Shown: piece by piece, positions 22,039 to 33,719 of the stretch
How the letters are laid out: each line of letters opens with the position of its first letter
Numbering within the stretch: position 1 is the stretch's first letter
DNA from: Dinochytrium kinnereticum
Lineage: Eukaryota > Chytridiomycota > Chytridiomycetes > Chytridiales > Chytridiaceae
NCBI GenBank assembly: GCA_027604005.1
Contig: JADGJT010000101.1
Location: forward strand, 1,044 to 64,802
Length of the DNA stretch: 63,759 bases
Direction: 5' to 3'
Position numbers and translations under genes: made by a program
Notes under the pieces: model-generated
Database searches by the model: none
What the model saw: the letters and a program-made list of their open reading frames with translations, nothing else
Told to the model about the DNA's origin: nothing

Positions 22039-23278
22039 ATGTATGGGCCTCAACTCCCTTCCAACCTGAAGCGCAAGGCCGACGATGGAGACGATGATGA
22101 CGATGGACCGGCAGCAATTGGGCCTTCCCTTCCTCCCAATTTCAAAAGGCCTCAGCTTACAAAGGATGTGCACGAGGATATCGACGAGGCTAGCCAAGTC
22201 AGTTTAGACATCGGCCCATCCCTTCCCCAAAACTTCGAGCGTCCGCCGTCTACTGAGGATTATGAGGATAGTTCTGTAATAGGTCCATCTCTTCCCCCGG
22301 GCTTTAAAAGACCGCAGCCTTCAGAGGATCTGCGTATTGATATCGACGATGAAAACCAGGACAGGTTCGGGCCTACCCTCCCGCCGCTGAAAGACAAGAA
22401 AGGCGCCCCTGAAAGGCCAGTGCGTAAAAAGGGACCGTCAATGCCCGTAAACTTTAATCCCATGGAATACACTCCTGTGGAGGAAGATGTTGTCGGCCCA
22501 CTCCCGCTTCCTGCAGGCTATGAGCATATTGCCGTAAGTCATCATTTCTCGATGGTGTATAACGTCTATAAAGGAAGAGATTGAGCAACAGCGGCGATTA
22601 GCGGAAATAGAAGCTCGTGCTCGTGGAAAAGAGAAGGCGGATCAAGTGAAGAGCGGCCGGGGTGAATGGATGCTGGTTCCTCCTGAGGCCGCACGACTGA
22701 ATAGTAAGACCTAAGCTTCTTGGGCCAGTAATACTGACATAATCATCCAGTTGGGCTGGAGATGAAGGGCAGGCAATTTAGTAAGACCATCAAATCTGGA
22801 ACTATCGATCAGTCCGATTGGACTGCCCTTCCTGGCGAAAGGAGAGAAAAGACTAAGGATGAAGCTGTTGAGTGGCAAAATACAATCAGTGTTCTCATTA
22901 AAGCACAGGGCAAACGAAAACGGGTGGAGGTTGAGCGACGTGAATTGACTGAAGAAGAGATAGTCACGGAGCAGTTTGTTAGAAAGCATGTAAGCGGATG
23001 CATTATTCTGAATCTTGTCTCGATTTTGGCCTGATACTTATTCAACATATAAAAAACAACAGAACGAATCTCTTCGTCCAAAATCACTTATGGCTATGCA
23101 CTCTGATCAATACATCAAGGAGCAGAAGTATGAAGAAGATGATGCTTCGAAAAGGAGATTCGACCGTGATAGAGATCTGGGTTCGCGCCGAATTGATTCG
23201 AGCTCGAGAAAGAAGCTACTTGAGCAGGCTGGAGAGCTCGACTCAAAGTTTTCGCACGGCAGAAAAAACTTTCTTTGA
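22039..23278 (+). CDS. GPALPP1: GPALPP motifs-containing protein 1 homologue (DUF3752 family)
   Basis: 359 aa from four exons (22039-22533, 22574-22703, 22751-22989, 23063-23278). The N-terminal half carries repeated GPSLPP-type motifs: YGPQLPSNLK, IGPSLPPNFKRP, IGPSLPQNFERP, IGPSLPPGFKRP, FGPTLPP and GPSMPVNF. The C-terminal half is the conserved DUF3752 region: GEWMLVPPE, then SLMAMHSDQYIKEQK, RRFDRDRDLGS and ELDSKFSHGRKNFL at the very end. The family is nuclear and conserved from fungi to humans, with no established biochemical role. The first intron is 40 nt. Confidence 0.93.
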
Positions 23279-23410
23279 TCCACTGAATAGGCAGAAACTG
23301 CAGAAGAGTTATCTGTGTCTGGTCCATCCTATCGTTTTGTTTAGTGCGCTCTATTTGCCTCAATCCTGTTTTAATAGACTTTTATTTAACATTCTCTATT
23401 TCACATAAAT

Positions 23411-26400
23411 TTAAATCATGTCTTCGCCTCCGATGACTTGAGTATGGGACTCCTCTCGTCCCAGAAGTAACGGCTTCCTCTCACCCGTCTTCTTGCTATT
23501 TTGTTGCTCAGTTACGGCCTCGCCCATGTCATCGGTGATAATCTTTTGGGCAATGGCCACATCCTTTGTTAAAAGTAGACCTGAAGCAATGGCAAATTTG
23601 ATCGCCTGCAAGAGCCTAGTATCGTTGGTGTCAGAAATACCACAAACAATTATTCGATCAAAGATAAGTTGTAGGTAGGCATCGGATCTTTCGATTGCAT
23701 CGGCTATGCAGAAAGCAGTTGGCTCGTCAATAATACCGGTTCCAGTCCATTCAATAATCTTCTCCTCAAAGAAAAGAGTTGCCATCTCCTCGAGTCTATT
23801 TCGTGAGAATACAGCTGGAGCAGAGCCGCTGACATAGTTGAAAAATGCTGCTCGGCGTGTCGAGGGAGCATGGCTTTCGGCCGATTTTGAGATTTCTTTT
23901 TCAACAGTAGCAGATCCGATGGGGGTCTGTTCGCCGGTGATCTTGAACTTGGTAGCAGCAAGGTGTATGCGCTCCCGCAAATTATTGCTAAAAAAATAAT
24001 CAGCCCACACAGCCTTTCGTATCGATTCCTACCCCATCTTTTCGACTTCAAATGTAAAGGTTCGGCCAGAAGTATGCTTCTTTGAAGACATATCGAAGAG
24101 TCCGCCCTCAAGTTGACTAATGCAGTGAGAGCAGGAAACAAATAGGGATTTACCTAGAGAACGATACTGCAGCAAAAGCAGCCGACGACCAGCCAACGAT
24201 AAGAAGGATGATCCATAAGGCTCTCTCGGCATAGAAAGTATTTGCCAGCAGACCCACTGTTCCGGAAATACCTGAGGCAAGGAAGGTAAATCCAACCAAG
24301 TGAGATGCAGAAATCACATTGGTGGGGCTATAGAAGAACGTCAAGGAAGTAAGAACAAAACTGACGAAAGCCACCGAGAAGCTCAAAACAAGAGGATTTT
24401 CGCGCAACCAAACATTTGCAATCGATAGTACTACGGTCGCCGTAACAACAGTGGTATTAAACCATCTGCGGTGTTTGATGTCCTTTCAGGAAGTTAAAAA
24501 TGACTATCACCGGGGAAAAAGACTTACCACTTGGGCATCTAGAGTTTGCCAAGTATTGGCAGTGGATATCAACAGCGGAATGCCTAAAAGAACAACGGCA
24601 AAGGAAGCAAGAGCCAAGGTCCAATGTTCGGATGTCCAACAAGTAACAGTGCAAATACCGCTTGACGGATCACGCTTAGGAATCCCGCCGTCACGATAAT
24701 GACACGAGATAGTTTGGAACAAAACCGTGAAAATGGGAAGAATAGCCGAGCTTCCGATAAACGAGACAGCTAGAGAACATATTCTTAAGATGATCTTTCC
24801 TGCACTCGAAGTTACGATCCTTGGGGCCATCGATGAAGAGAGAATGGCATGACTGAGTGCATAAAAGACGACCATAGCAACAGCGGTAATGAAATCTATA
24901 AAGGTTAATGGGGCTCATCATGAATATCTAACATTTTTCTGACGGCGAGGTGAACGTCGAAACTAAATAGTCGATTAAGGGATCTGGTCCCAGAGACATC
25001 ATCGCCACAATACTAAATTGAATGCTTCGCGTAAACATATGCAAAATAACGATTCCGTTAGAGGCCGACCATCGAGCTAGCTTAGGGTTTCCTGATCTCT
25101 TCGCATCTGCTTTCAGGGATTGTCGAACTGAAAGAACAAAAGCTGATAGAATGGTTACCATGGTTGCGGACAAAGCAAGAATCTCAAAGGTTGACCCGGC
25201 CTGAGAAGCTTTGAAGGCTAAGTTCTTCCTGACGGAAGTCGATTGCCAACTGCTCACACAATCATCAACATCATCGTCATCGTCATCATTTGAATGCGAG
25301 CGCCTGCTTACAATCATGGCGGGACTGGCGCCATTATCTCTCAGAAGGGGGGACGGGGGGCTGCCGACATTCACAACATCTGGAGATTCTCGCTTTTCAA
25401 TCTCATCGAAATCCACGGGCTCAGTTGGCATGGGAGGTAAGTTATCGATATTCGAGGCAGAATCGTCATCTGTAGGAGTTGACCCATCCTCTCTCCTTGC
25501 CACGGGATGCTTTGCCAAAGACGATGCGGTTGACTTTCCTTCCAACGTTTCATTTGAGGAGATGGCGAAAGGCGGAGCGATGTCACCGGCAGGTAGCCTG
25601 ATGAGCGGCACGGTAGATTCCTCTGTTAACCCAATACCAATGTCCTCAATGCCTCGCCTTTGATTACCCCTACTCATATCCACAGGAGGAATGACTGCAG
25701 GGCTGGGAACAGATGGTGAGGGCGGTACTGGAGAATCAGCAATGGGGGAGTCTCCAGGCATTCTAATAATAGCCGGAGCAGCATTGACTTCTGGTGAGGC
25801 GGTTGCTTGACTCGTAGCAGAGGTGGCAGAACTAGTAGAGCCCACACGGGCTGCAGCAGCAGGTGCAATGTTTGGATTGTCAACCATCCTGACAAGAGGA
25901 ACCACAGGCGGCAGAAGAACTGGGTCTCTAATGGTATCCTCCGGAGGGTCTCTTCGATCAATATCTACAGATTCAATGTATGGAGAAACCGTGGGGCTCG
26001 GGGCCTTGGTGAGATAATGCTTCAGCTCCGCCGTAAGCTGGACAGTATCATCGTCGCCTTGGTGCTCAAATCCACGTATCATAGGAGTAGGCGCCGGGGG
26101 GGCATGGGGCGGGAAATCAGGCATCTCTTGAAAATAGATTCCCGCCGTTGCTTCGTAGGCCCTTTTATCAAGAGTTTTGGTCTCTGTCACGATGCCGTCG
26201 TCCGTTGCAGGAATAATTGCCGTCGTGGAAGGGCCCGGCGGTAGTGTCCAAGTCAGATATTGCTCAAGCCCAGGAGACTCATCAGCTCCATCCTCCTTTT
26301 CCCCAGCCGGTCTGAAGCCGTTTCCACCGTTACGCACAAGGGCCGCTGCAGCTGGACCAGCTTCTGGCTTTAAAGAGTTGTCATTGCGAGGATTGAGGTT

Positions 26401-26666
26401 GACAACAAGGCCTTCGGTTGGCGTTGGAATCTGAAACGGGTGCAGCGGTTAGAATAAGTAGCATCCAGGGGCTGTTCAACTTACATCTTCGCCTTCGATC
26501 GTTGGTTGAAGGTTGGGAGTTGGGGCATGTCAGCTTAAATAATTTAAAACAATCTCTCACCATCAACCAGTGCAAAGACGATCTCCTCCGCCTTCACCGC
26601 CTTCAGGAGGCAGAGGAGCCTCAGGCCGCACCTCAGCCATCCCTTAGTAGATGTCAGCAAGCGCAT
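23411..26666 (-). CDS. Uncharacterised polytopic membrane protein with long disordered N-terminal half
   Basis: 989 aa from seven exons (26666-26561, 26492-26485, 26430-24933, 24895-24511, 24465-24154, 24116-24033, 23987-23411). The second exon is only 8 nt. It joins IVFALVDG to EDIPTPTEGLVVNLNP in frame. After ~370 disordered residues rich in Pro, Ser and Asp come about nine predicted transmembrane helices, for example LALSATMVTILSAFVLSV, AVAMVVFYALSHAIL, LALASFAVVLLGIPLLIS, FSVAFVSFVLTSLTFF and ALWIILLIVGWSSAAFAAV. A cytosolic-looking tail of ~200 residues follows. I cannot assign a family. An alternative first exon starts at 26640 (MAEVRPEAPL) in another frame and would need a weaker donor. 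Confidence 0.65.
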
Positions 26667-27332
26667 TGGATGGAGTCGTTCCGAGTTAGCGTTATCTTGT
26701 CGTGAGATATCGTGTCCTTTAATGGTCTCGACTCGGGGGTTCTAAGCAAGGTTGCCTTTCTTATTTGATTTTATTAACTTGTGCTGGCTCAGAGGGCCAC
26801 AGGTCGAGCAATTAGCCCGAGAATATGGCTGGTGTGATCGACAATGAAGATTTCCAGGCAGCAGCCGCCACCAGTGCGTGTTGGCTGCTGTCTGGAAATC
26901 TTCAGCCTGGACAAGTTATTGAAAGGGTTAGATACATGCCATACCGCGGTGCCACTACTATCCTCGCTGCCTTTGTTCGCAGTAGTACGCGCTAAATCGT
27001 GACGTTGCCATTCAGTTGCGTCTTCAATCATGTAGATCTCGTCGCTACTTTTTTTTATTATCATGCACGCCCAGCATGCATTCAATGACTATGAATCATT
27101 GTCGAACGCGGGCCTTATTCTTCAATCAATTAAACAAAGGTTGGTGTTTTGTTTTTGTTTTCATCAACAATCGCCTGTATTTTACAATGAAGGAAAGAGG
27201 GTTGGTGAAGGCCTGATGCACAGTTCCTTTAAAGCAGGATGCTCACTTCATTTTCCTCTCATAATTTCTTTCCTTTGAATTCAACATCTGAAGAACTACA
27301 TCGTTACATAACACCTAATCTCAGCCAACATC
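26667..27332. promoter_or_regulatory. Divergent promoter region between the membrane protein and the esterase-like gene
   Basis: 666 bp between head-to-head genes. It contains a T-run near 27049 and scattered short open frames on both strands without protein-like features. No specific element is assigned. Confidence 0.5.
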
Positions 27333-29491
27333 ATGAAGACGTCTATCATCTTTGCTGGACTGTTTACGTCCCTAGTGATGGCAGCTCCAATGCCATTCTT
27401 TAAGCTGAATGAGGTCACTTTGGACTACGTGAGTATGGTTACTTCTTGTTAGAGCCCAGGACCCAGGTCGGATGACGATGTGATGGGATGCCAATAGACA
27501 ATGACTTTGGAATATCAGTAACCATGGAAATAGGGAACATATGTGGCTCCTTCCGATGCTCAAGTCATTTCATTCCTTGGGATTCCTTACGCCGCTCCCC
27601 CAGTCGGAGCGAAGCGATTCCTTGCCCCTGAAGCATTGGCGCCCAGCAATCAGGGATTCTATGCCAGCTCTCGCGCCCCCCTTTGCATTCAAGACACCTT
27701 CGCCTCAGAAGAAACTTCAGAAGGTAAATTGACCAAGCAAGTTCAACATCTAACTTCATTAAATAGATTGCTTGTACTTAAACGTCTGGGTAATTGAGCT
27801 TGATAGCTATCAGTCGTAAAACATATCTAATCAACCCCTTTAGATGCCTGCAAACGTCCAACCTGATGAGAAGCTTCCTGTCTTTGTAAGCCTACTTCCC
27901 TTTCCTCACTTTATTAACTTATATTACTTGCACCTTTACCTTTTAACACTTTCATGACATTAGGTGTATGGTACGTAGATTAAGTCTCTGCAGGATGCTT
28001 AAACTTATATATCCACTTAAAGTCCACGGAAATGCCCTTCCAAGTGAACGCCGTTCTCTTTCTCCATGGCAGCTCGGTAAGTAGATACTTTCAGACAAAA
28101 TCAACTAGATTAATCAGAAAATCAGATCTTAGTGACATTGTTCGCCAATCCTACTTCGGCGACCGCGTTATTGCCGTCTCTATTTCATACCGCTCTAATG
28201 TATTCGGATTTTTCACCCCTAAGGCCCTTGCCGATAATGGCATTGCTAATATCGGCCTTCTGGATGTTAGGTTTGCCTTCGAATGGTATGTTTGAAATTG
28301 GTACCTGAGTATTGCCGAAGCTCATTCATTATTAATTCATAACAGGGTGAACAAGAATATTGCCAAGTTCGGAGGTAACCCTACCCAAGTTACCGCTGTT
28401 GGTCACGGAACTGGAGCCGGGATTGTCGGCGCTTTGATGAGATGCAAAAAAGGAATCAAGGCCCCCTTCCAGAAGGCAGTCCTCCTATCCGGTGGAGAAA
28501 GGACCCTTCAGCGCGCGACTATGGACCAGCACACCGCTGTTCTTAATAAGCTTGGCGAATCATGCCCTGCCGGTGAAATATTGGACTGTCTGCGTAGGCT
28601 TCCCGCCGTTGAGCTTTTCCACCGAGCCATTTCCCTTACTGCGGAGCACAAAGTCAAGTTTGGCCCTGTCGTTGACGGAAACTTAGTTACTGAGGGCTTG
28701 GGAGACGTTTCAACCGACGCTTTCAACTTTGACGCAATGCCTCTCCTCGTCGGGACCGTTGCTAAAGAGGTTTGTTTGCCTTACTTTCTTTCCAATATTT
28801 CCTCATTGAATCAAATTATTGATACTCTTTTCTAGGGTCTTGGAACGTCATTTGTTAGGACCGCAGACGACTTTGATCAATACTTGTCCCTGTTTATTAA
28901 GACGGATGCCTACAAGGCTTTGGTACCTATAACTTTCATGATAAATGGAGATTCTAATATTCTCCTATCGTTTTTAGGCAAAGAATGAGTTCTCTTCGCT
29001 GGCCCCACCTGCCGCTGGTGACGCTCTTTCAGGGTACGGCACTCCCCGCCTTTACTACCGTTCGCATTTTTTTAAATCTTACATTATCTTTTAAAACCCT
29101 CAGATTGGTCTCGTTCACTTGCCCTTTGACCCGAATGGCCAACATCCAGAGGATTCTCAACCAACCCGTTTTTAAGTACGTTTTCAGCCACGACTCCAAA
29201 TCCGTCCCTACCGAACTGGGATCAAGCTTTGCTACCGATCTCCCCTTCCTCTTTGGCATCAAGTCTGTGTTGGTCGGTGCCGACGAGAACAATCTAAGCA
29301 CACAGATGAGCGCGAGGTTCCTGTCATTTGTTGCCAGGAGTAGCCCTTCGTCAACTTGGCCATTGTACACTTCCACATCTAGGTCTACTTTTGTTTTCTC
29401 GACTACCCCTGCCTTGGCCGGGGTTAAGGATGTTGCGACCGGTATTGATGCGATTGCTCCTGTTTGCAAGGTCTTCGCGGATGTCTTTTAG
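27333..29491 (+). CDS. Secreted carboxylesterase/cholinesterase-fold protein lacking catalytic residues
   Basis: 508 aa from eleven exons (27333-27428, 27534-27723, 27767-27789, 27844-27885, 27964-27970, 28023-28076, 28126-28285, 28346-28769, 28836-28922, 28978-29033, 29104-29491). The signal peptide is MKTSIIFAGLFTSLVMAA. Type-B carboxylesterase hallmarks are present: FLGIPYAAPPVG, SEDCLYLNVW, NIGLLDVRFAFEWV and FGGNP. The active site is not: the oxyanion segment is HGNA rather than HGGG/A, the elbow reads GHGTG with Gly212 where the GxSxG serine belongs, and the histidine region reads LGSSFATDLPFLFG with Phe in the expected His place. It should be catalytically inactive and may act by binding, as neuroligin-type relatives do. 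The 7-nt exon 27964-27970 reads VYVHG across its junctions. Confidence 0.85.
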
Positions 29492-29682
29492 ATGGCAGTG
29501 ATCTCATGCTCCTCTCACATAGTTTTTTATATACTTTTAGTTAAGTTGGTACTTACATAGAGTTGATATCCGTCCTCCCACTTCAAACCTTTTCTATCTT
29601 TCCCCCCACTTTTGTTCATTCGATGATGTAAAAACTGCTTTCTATTTAAAGGTCTTTATTTATAATGACATAAAATATTCCC
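29492..29682. terminator. Convergent 3' ends of esterase-like and subtilase genes
   Basis: 191 bp between stop codons on opposite strands. The A/T-rich sequence must serve as 3' UTR and polyadenylation region for both transcripts. Confidence 0.4.
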
Positions 29683-32600
29683 TTATATTGAAATCTCAGC
29701 TGAGCACCATTCATCTCTTGTAGCGCTTGTATCAATGTTAAACTCAGCAACCAAGCAAACCCGATAATGACCGTGATCAATTGTCCTTGTTTCAGGAGTC
29801 TGTTTAGCCCGTCCTATCACGTTCTCCCCGCGTCTCAACCATCTTTTCCCCGCAATATTCCCCAACCAGATTCCCTCATCACTCAAATAGACGTGTCCCT
29901 TCTGCCATTCAACCGCGTACTTCGGATTGTTCTTTCCATTCTTCCCAAGAAACAGACCCACGTCGATATACCCAATTACCGTATTCAACCTCTTCAGTAA
30001 TACGGCAACGCGTTTTGATGGCAGGAGAAGGGAGAAGCTCAGACGCAGACCAGCTGTAGGGACTATCTTCTCAACTGTGTTGTTTGAGTAAATCAGCTCT
30101 ACATCGGGAAAGCAAGAAACGGCACGGCATATAACGGAGGAGCCACTGATGGTGGATACGTCTGTTGGAGTTACGGCTAGTTGGTATGGAATCCTTAGCA
30201 ACGGAAGCCTCGATGCGGTGTCATATGGTTTTGCCACAATAAAACCTCCCACGAGCTTTAAATTATTAAAGCTTCCCATTACAGAGACTGTGCAGTAAAC
30301 TTTGGTCCTCTTAATTCTATCACCGATAAGAACCATGGATGGCGAGACTTTAATCTGGTAGAAGTCGTCTGGCAGGTGAGAGCTCAGGCTCTGTTGCGGA
30401 GAGTGTTGTGTGGCTACAGCGTCTTGAACGAGATCCAATGCCCCCGTCTTTTCAATATGAATGCTATATTGGGTAGACATACCATATCCACCAATCCACT
30501 CGAAAACAACGTGCGATTTCACTTCCTGCCCTGTATGGACGTAACCAAAAGCGATAGAAGCGGGGCGCACAATCACCGGAGATATTAAAGCTGATGAAAC
30601 GCGAAGGATACCAGAACCCGCCATAACGGGTAAGGCTGGAGAACCAACGGGGTCTTTAGCATCACCCGCAGCGGTGTTGACAAGTAAAGTCCTAATATCG
30701 CTGGGTGAGAGATCAGGTCGCCGGGAAAGTAAGAAAGCCGCAGATCCTGATACGATAGGCGTGGCCATAGACGTGCCTGACATCTAAAATAGGAATTTCT
30801 TATATTATGATTCCAATGTATAAAAAAAAAGATCTTACAATGGCGTATGATCCGTTCTTCAGAAGAAAGGTAGAAAGAATGAAGGTGCCCGGGGCTGCCA
30901 AATCTGGTTTGGCCTCAAGGTACGGGCCCGGCCCCCACTATATGCGTCGACATTATTAGGAATGAATAAATTAGCAACCCACTTCCGTAAATTGGCAAGC
31001 CTTACACTAGAAAACTCTGCGGCTCGTCCCTTCGCCTCGAAGTTATCGAAAACCTTCACCCCGTCCGCCCACTTCGCTCTTACGGTATCTCCATGCACGT
31101 CCAAGAGATTTTTAAGTTGCTGACCAGCGTTCCAGCTAATTCCAGCAGCAGGTATTACCGATTCTTCCTCTCGCATGACGAACCGGAAAAGCTCAGTTGG
31201 CATTTGAACGTTGTTGTTGTAGACCAAGGCACCGGACGCGCCTGCCGAGGCTGCGATGGCTGCCTTTTCTGAAACCGTACAGTTTCCACGCCTGATGACA
31301 AAGACCCAAGGTGTAGTATTATCCTTGGCAATGGAGTTTGGGAAAGCTTCTGGACCAACGCAACCTTCCGAATCGACGAAATGAAATCGCGTGATGCCGG
31401 GTATGGATGGAATGGAGGCTTTGCGCTTGTGTTGACGAGTTTTAAATATTGTCCTCGCGAGGTCGATGTTAGACGAGTATTCAAGCTTTATCAGGTCTGG
31501 TATCACTGTTGGAACATGCACAGCGATAGTACCACCAAGAAAGTAGTCAGTCTCGGTCGCTGCCACCGATATGACATCTGGAGCGATACTCGGAGAGGAT
31601 ACGGACCACGGCCCATCGCTTGCATGATTTCCTACAAAATCATACAAATAATTCGTCAGGCACTACATCAGAAAAGATTCATGACGGCCATTACCTTGTG
31701 CTGCAACAACAATTATCCCAGCGTCTACTAAGTTCTGCGCAGCTCTTGCTTCTGGAAACTCTGGCCAGGAGCTCATGCCACCCACTGAAAGGTTGACAAC
31801 GTCCATTCCATCGCGCAACGCCATTTCCAAGGCCGCAATTATCGTGTCGCTTGTTGTACCTTTCGGTTTAGGCCTGGGCTCATTCTTTATCCGCCGCATT
31901 TTGGCTCGTTTGCCATGGTTTTGTCTAGCAAATCCTGATGTTTCATTAATATTGTTACGGTTGGGGCTTTCCGTAGAGGCGTGGCTGCAACCAAATACTT
32001 TGTAGGCGCCCAAAACAGCATGGGGAAGAATCCCTTGAACAAGAGAATCTAAGCCGTTGGCGGCAGCGATACCGGCTTATGTATGTAAACTGCTTTAGTA
32101 TAGACTCATGAATTTGATTTGAAGCTTCTTACCGACGTGCGTTCCATGACCAGAGCAATCCATGGGGTCTGGACGATCCGTTATAAAGTCGTATCCAAAT
32201 GATACTTGGCACCCAACTCCAAAACATCCACCTAATGATGGGTGTGTGTAATCCTAGGTACGCAAAGTTAGCTTTTCCGATGTTTAACTCTTCAAGTGAC
32301 TTTACTCCCTTACCACGCCGCTATCTATAATGCCAATCCTTATGGGGCGCGTCAGGTTTGGACGATGTCGGGACGAATTGTAAAATGGGACGCCAACCGA
32401 GGAAAGCAAACGCTGGGAGAGACCGCGATACCACGTGGGATAGTAAAGAGGAACTTCTGACTCAATGTCTGCTATATCAACGCCTAGGCTATCAAAATGC
32501 AACGGTGGATGAGGAAGACCGTCCAACGGATGAGCAAGCTCGAGCTGTGCAGTTGAAAACGGAGGAAGATGAATAAAGTGTACATAACTGTGAAGGAGCT

Positions 32601-33098
32601 GATTAATTGTCAAGCACTTACCGCAGGCCAGACAGTGCCGTGACCTTTTAAAGCTTTGGCTAGCCTTTTTGCGTCAGAAATACCTCCGGGAAGATGAAAC
32701 GACACGCCAGAGAAGGCTCTAGATGTTGATTTATTGTGGCAAAAGACGAACCGCTCCTTAAGGGGAGCTCCAACGGGCGATCCTGAACTTTCCAGGTCCA
32801 TAGAGGTGGTGATGTGGCGGAATAAAGCCAAAGGCTCTTGGATTGAACCCGTGGCAGCACTCCTGAAAGGTGGTTTGACAGACCCCGTTGCCACTATAGG
32901 CATCTTGTGACGTCGAGTAGAATCGCCAGCAATACCCGCAACCTCGCCGGGCCCTGATCTGCTGAAATCAACCAGGAAAATGTGTGAGCTCTCAAAAGCG
33001 CCAGCTCGCGTTGGAATGCGTGTCCTCACTGCCCATCCCCGCACACACAAAATCAGCGCTGCACAGCACAGAGCAAGCCCAGCCATGACACGTGCCAT
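29683..33098 (-). CDS. Secreted subtilisin-like serine protease (S8) with prodomain and PA insert
   Basis: 1029 aa from seven exons (33098-32622, 32598-32314, 32253-32133, 32075-31695, 31631-31006, 30937-30839, 30783-29683). The signal peptide is MARVMAGLALCCAALILCV. An I9-like prodomain ends near GTVWPA. The triad is Asp251 (GIIDSGVD), His290 (GHGTHVAGI) and Ser668 (SGTSMATP), with VVNLSVGG and FSSWGPGP as supporting motifs. A PA-like insert precedes FSSWGPGP, with WVFVIRRGNCTVSEKAAIA and GALVYNNN as landmarks. A Lys/Arg-rich insertion of about 40 residues follows the His segment. The last ~330 residues resemble the Fn3-like C-terminal domain of large subtilases. The first intron would be only 23 nt (32599-32621); the 35-nt alternative uses a poor donor and deletes VWPA. 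Confidence 0.9.
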
Positions 33099-33719
33099 CC
33101 TTGATCGCGCGCGTCGCCGCGTGTCTCTCCCTGTGCATTCTTAAGCGAAAGCAGCAGCATTTGGCGTTGATGGTGAGGAAAGGCAAAGGGCGTCGTCGCG
33201 TGGTGCCATAAACAAAAAGAAAAAGAAGAGAAAAAAAAAGAAGAAAAAAAAAAAAGAATCGGGAAGACCAATCAGAAAGGCCAGAGCGACGGCGTTGGTG
33301 GTCTGAGGCATCACAGAGCGTCTGCGGGCGATGCGGGGGCCGGCGGATGCAGGCGCAGAGGTGGTCGGCTCGGGCAATGCATCGCAGCCATGCCTTGGAG
33401 AGAAGGGCAAGGCTGTGGCCGTGCGGATGACGGCGATGGCGAGCAAGTCTCACGCGATGGCGTCTGTCTGTGGGCAAAACCGTTTCTTTCGGGAGATCTT
33501 TCATTTCACCGAGAAATCGATTACTTGTGCCCAGCCCATCCATCACCTTCAGCCGCTGCCCATCTGCCTTCTCCGCTACCCTCTGCGAACGACGCCGGCA
33601 TCCGCTCACTCGCACGCCACCTCCATCGCCTCCTCAGCTACCTCTCAGTGCACCATTTCGTCGCCGTTGGCGGCTGTGTCAGCATCAGCAGAGTCGGTCA
33701 ATCTGCTGCCAGCAACGTC
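33099..33719. promoter_or_regulatory. Divergent promoter region between subtilase and PanP-like decarboxylase
   Basis: 621 bp between head-to-head genes. It includes an A-rich purine tract at about 33220-33256. An in-frame ATG at 33390 would extend the decarboxylase by 110 residues of unremarkable sequence. I prefer the start at 33720, but the extension is not excluded. Confidence 0.5.

Noticed and set aside
26561..26640. Alternative first exon of the membrane protein starting MAEVRPEAPL at 26640
   Set aside because: Its frame meets TGA before the consensus GTGAGA donor, so it would need a weaker GTTGAT donor. The frame from 26666 uses the consensus donor and gives a complete model. Not fully excluded.
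33390..33719. 110-residue N-terminal extension of the decarboxylase
   Set aside because: It is in frame but its sequence is compositionally like non-coding DNA, and it would lie in the short divergent promoter.
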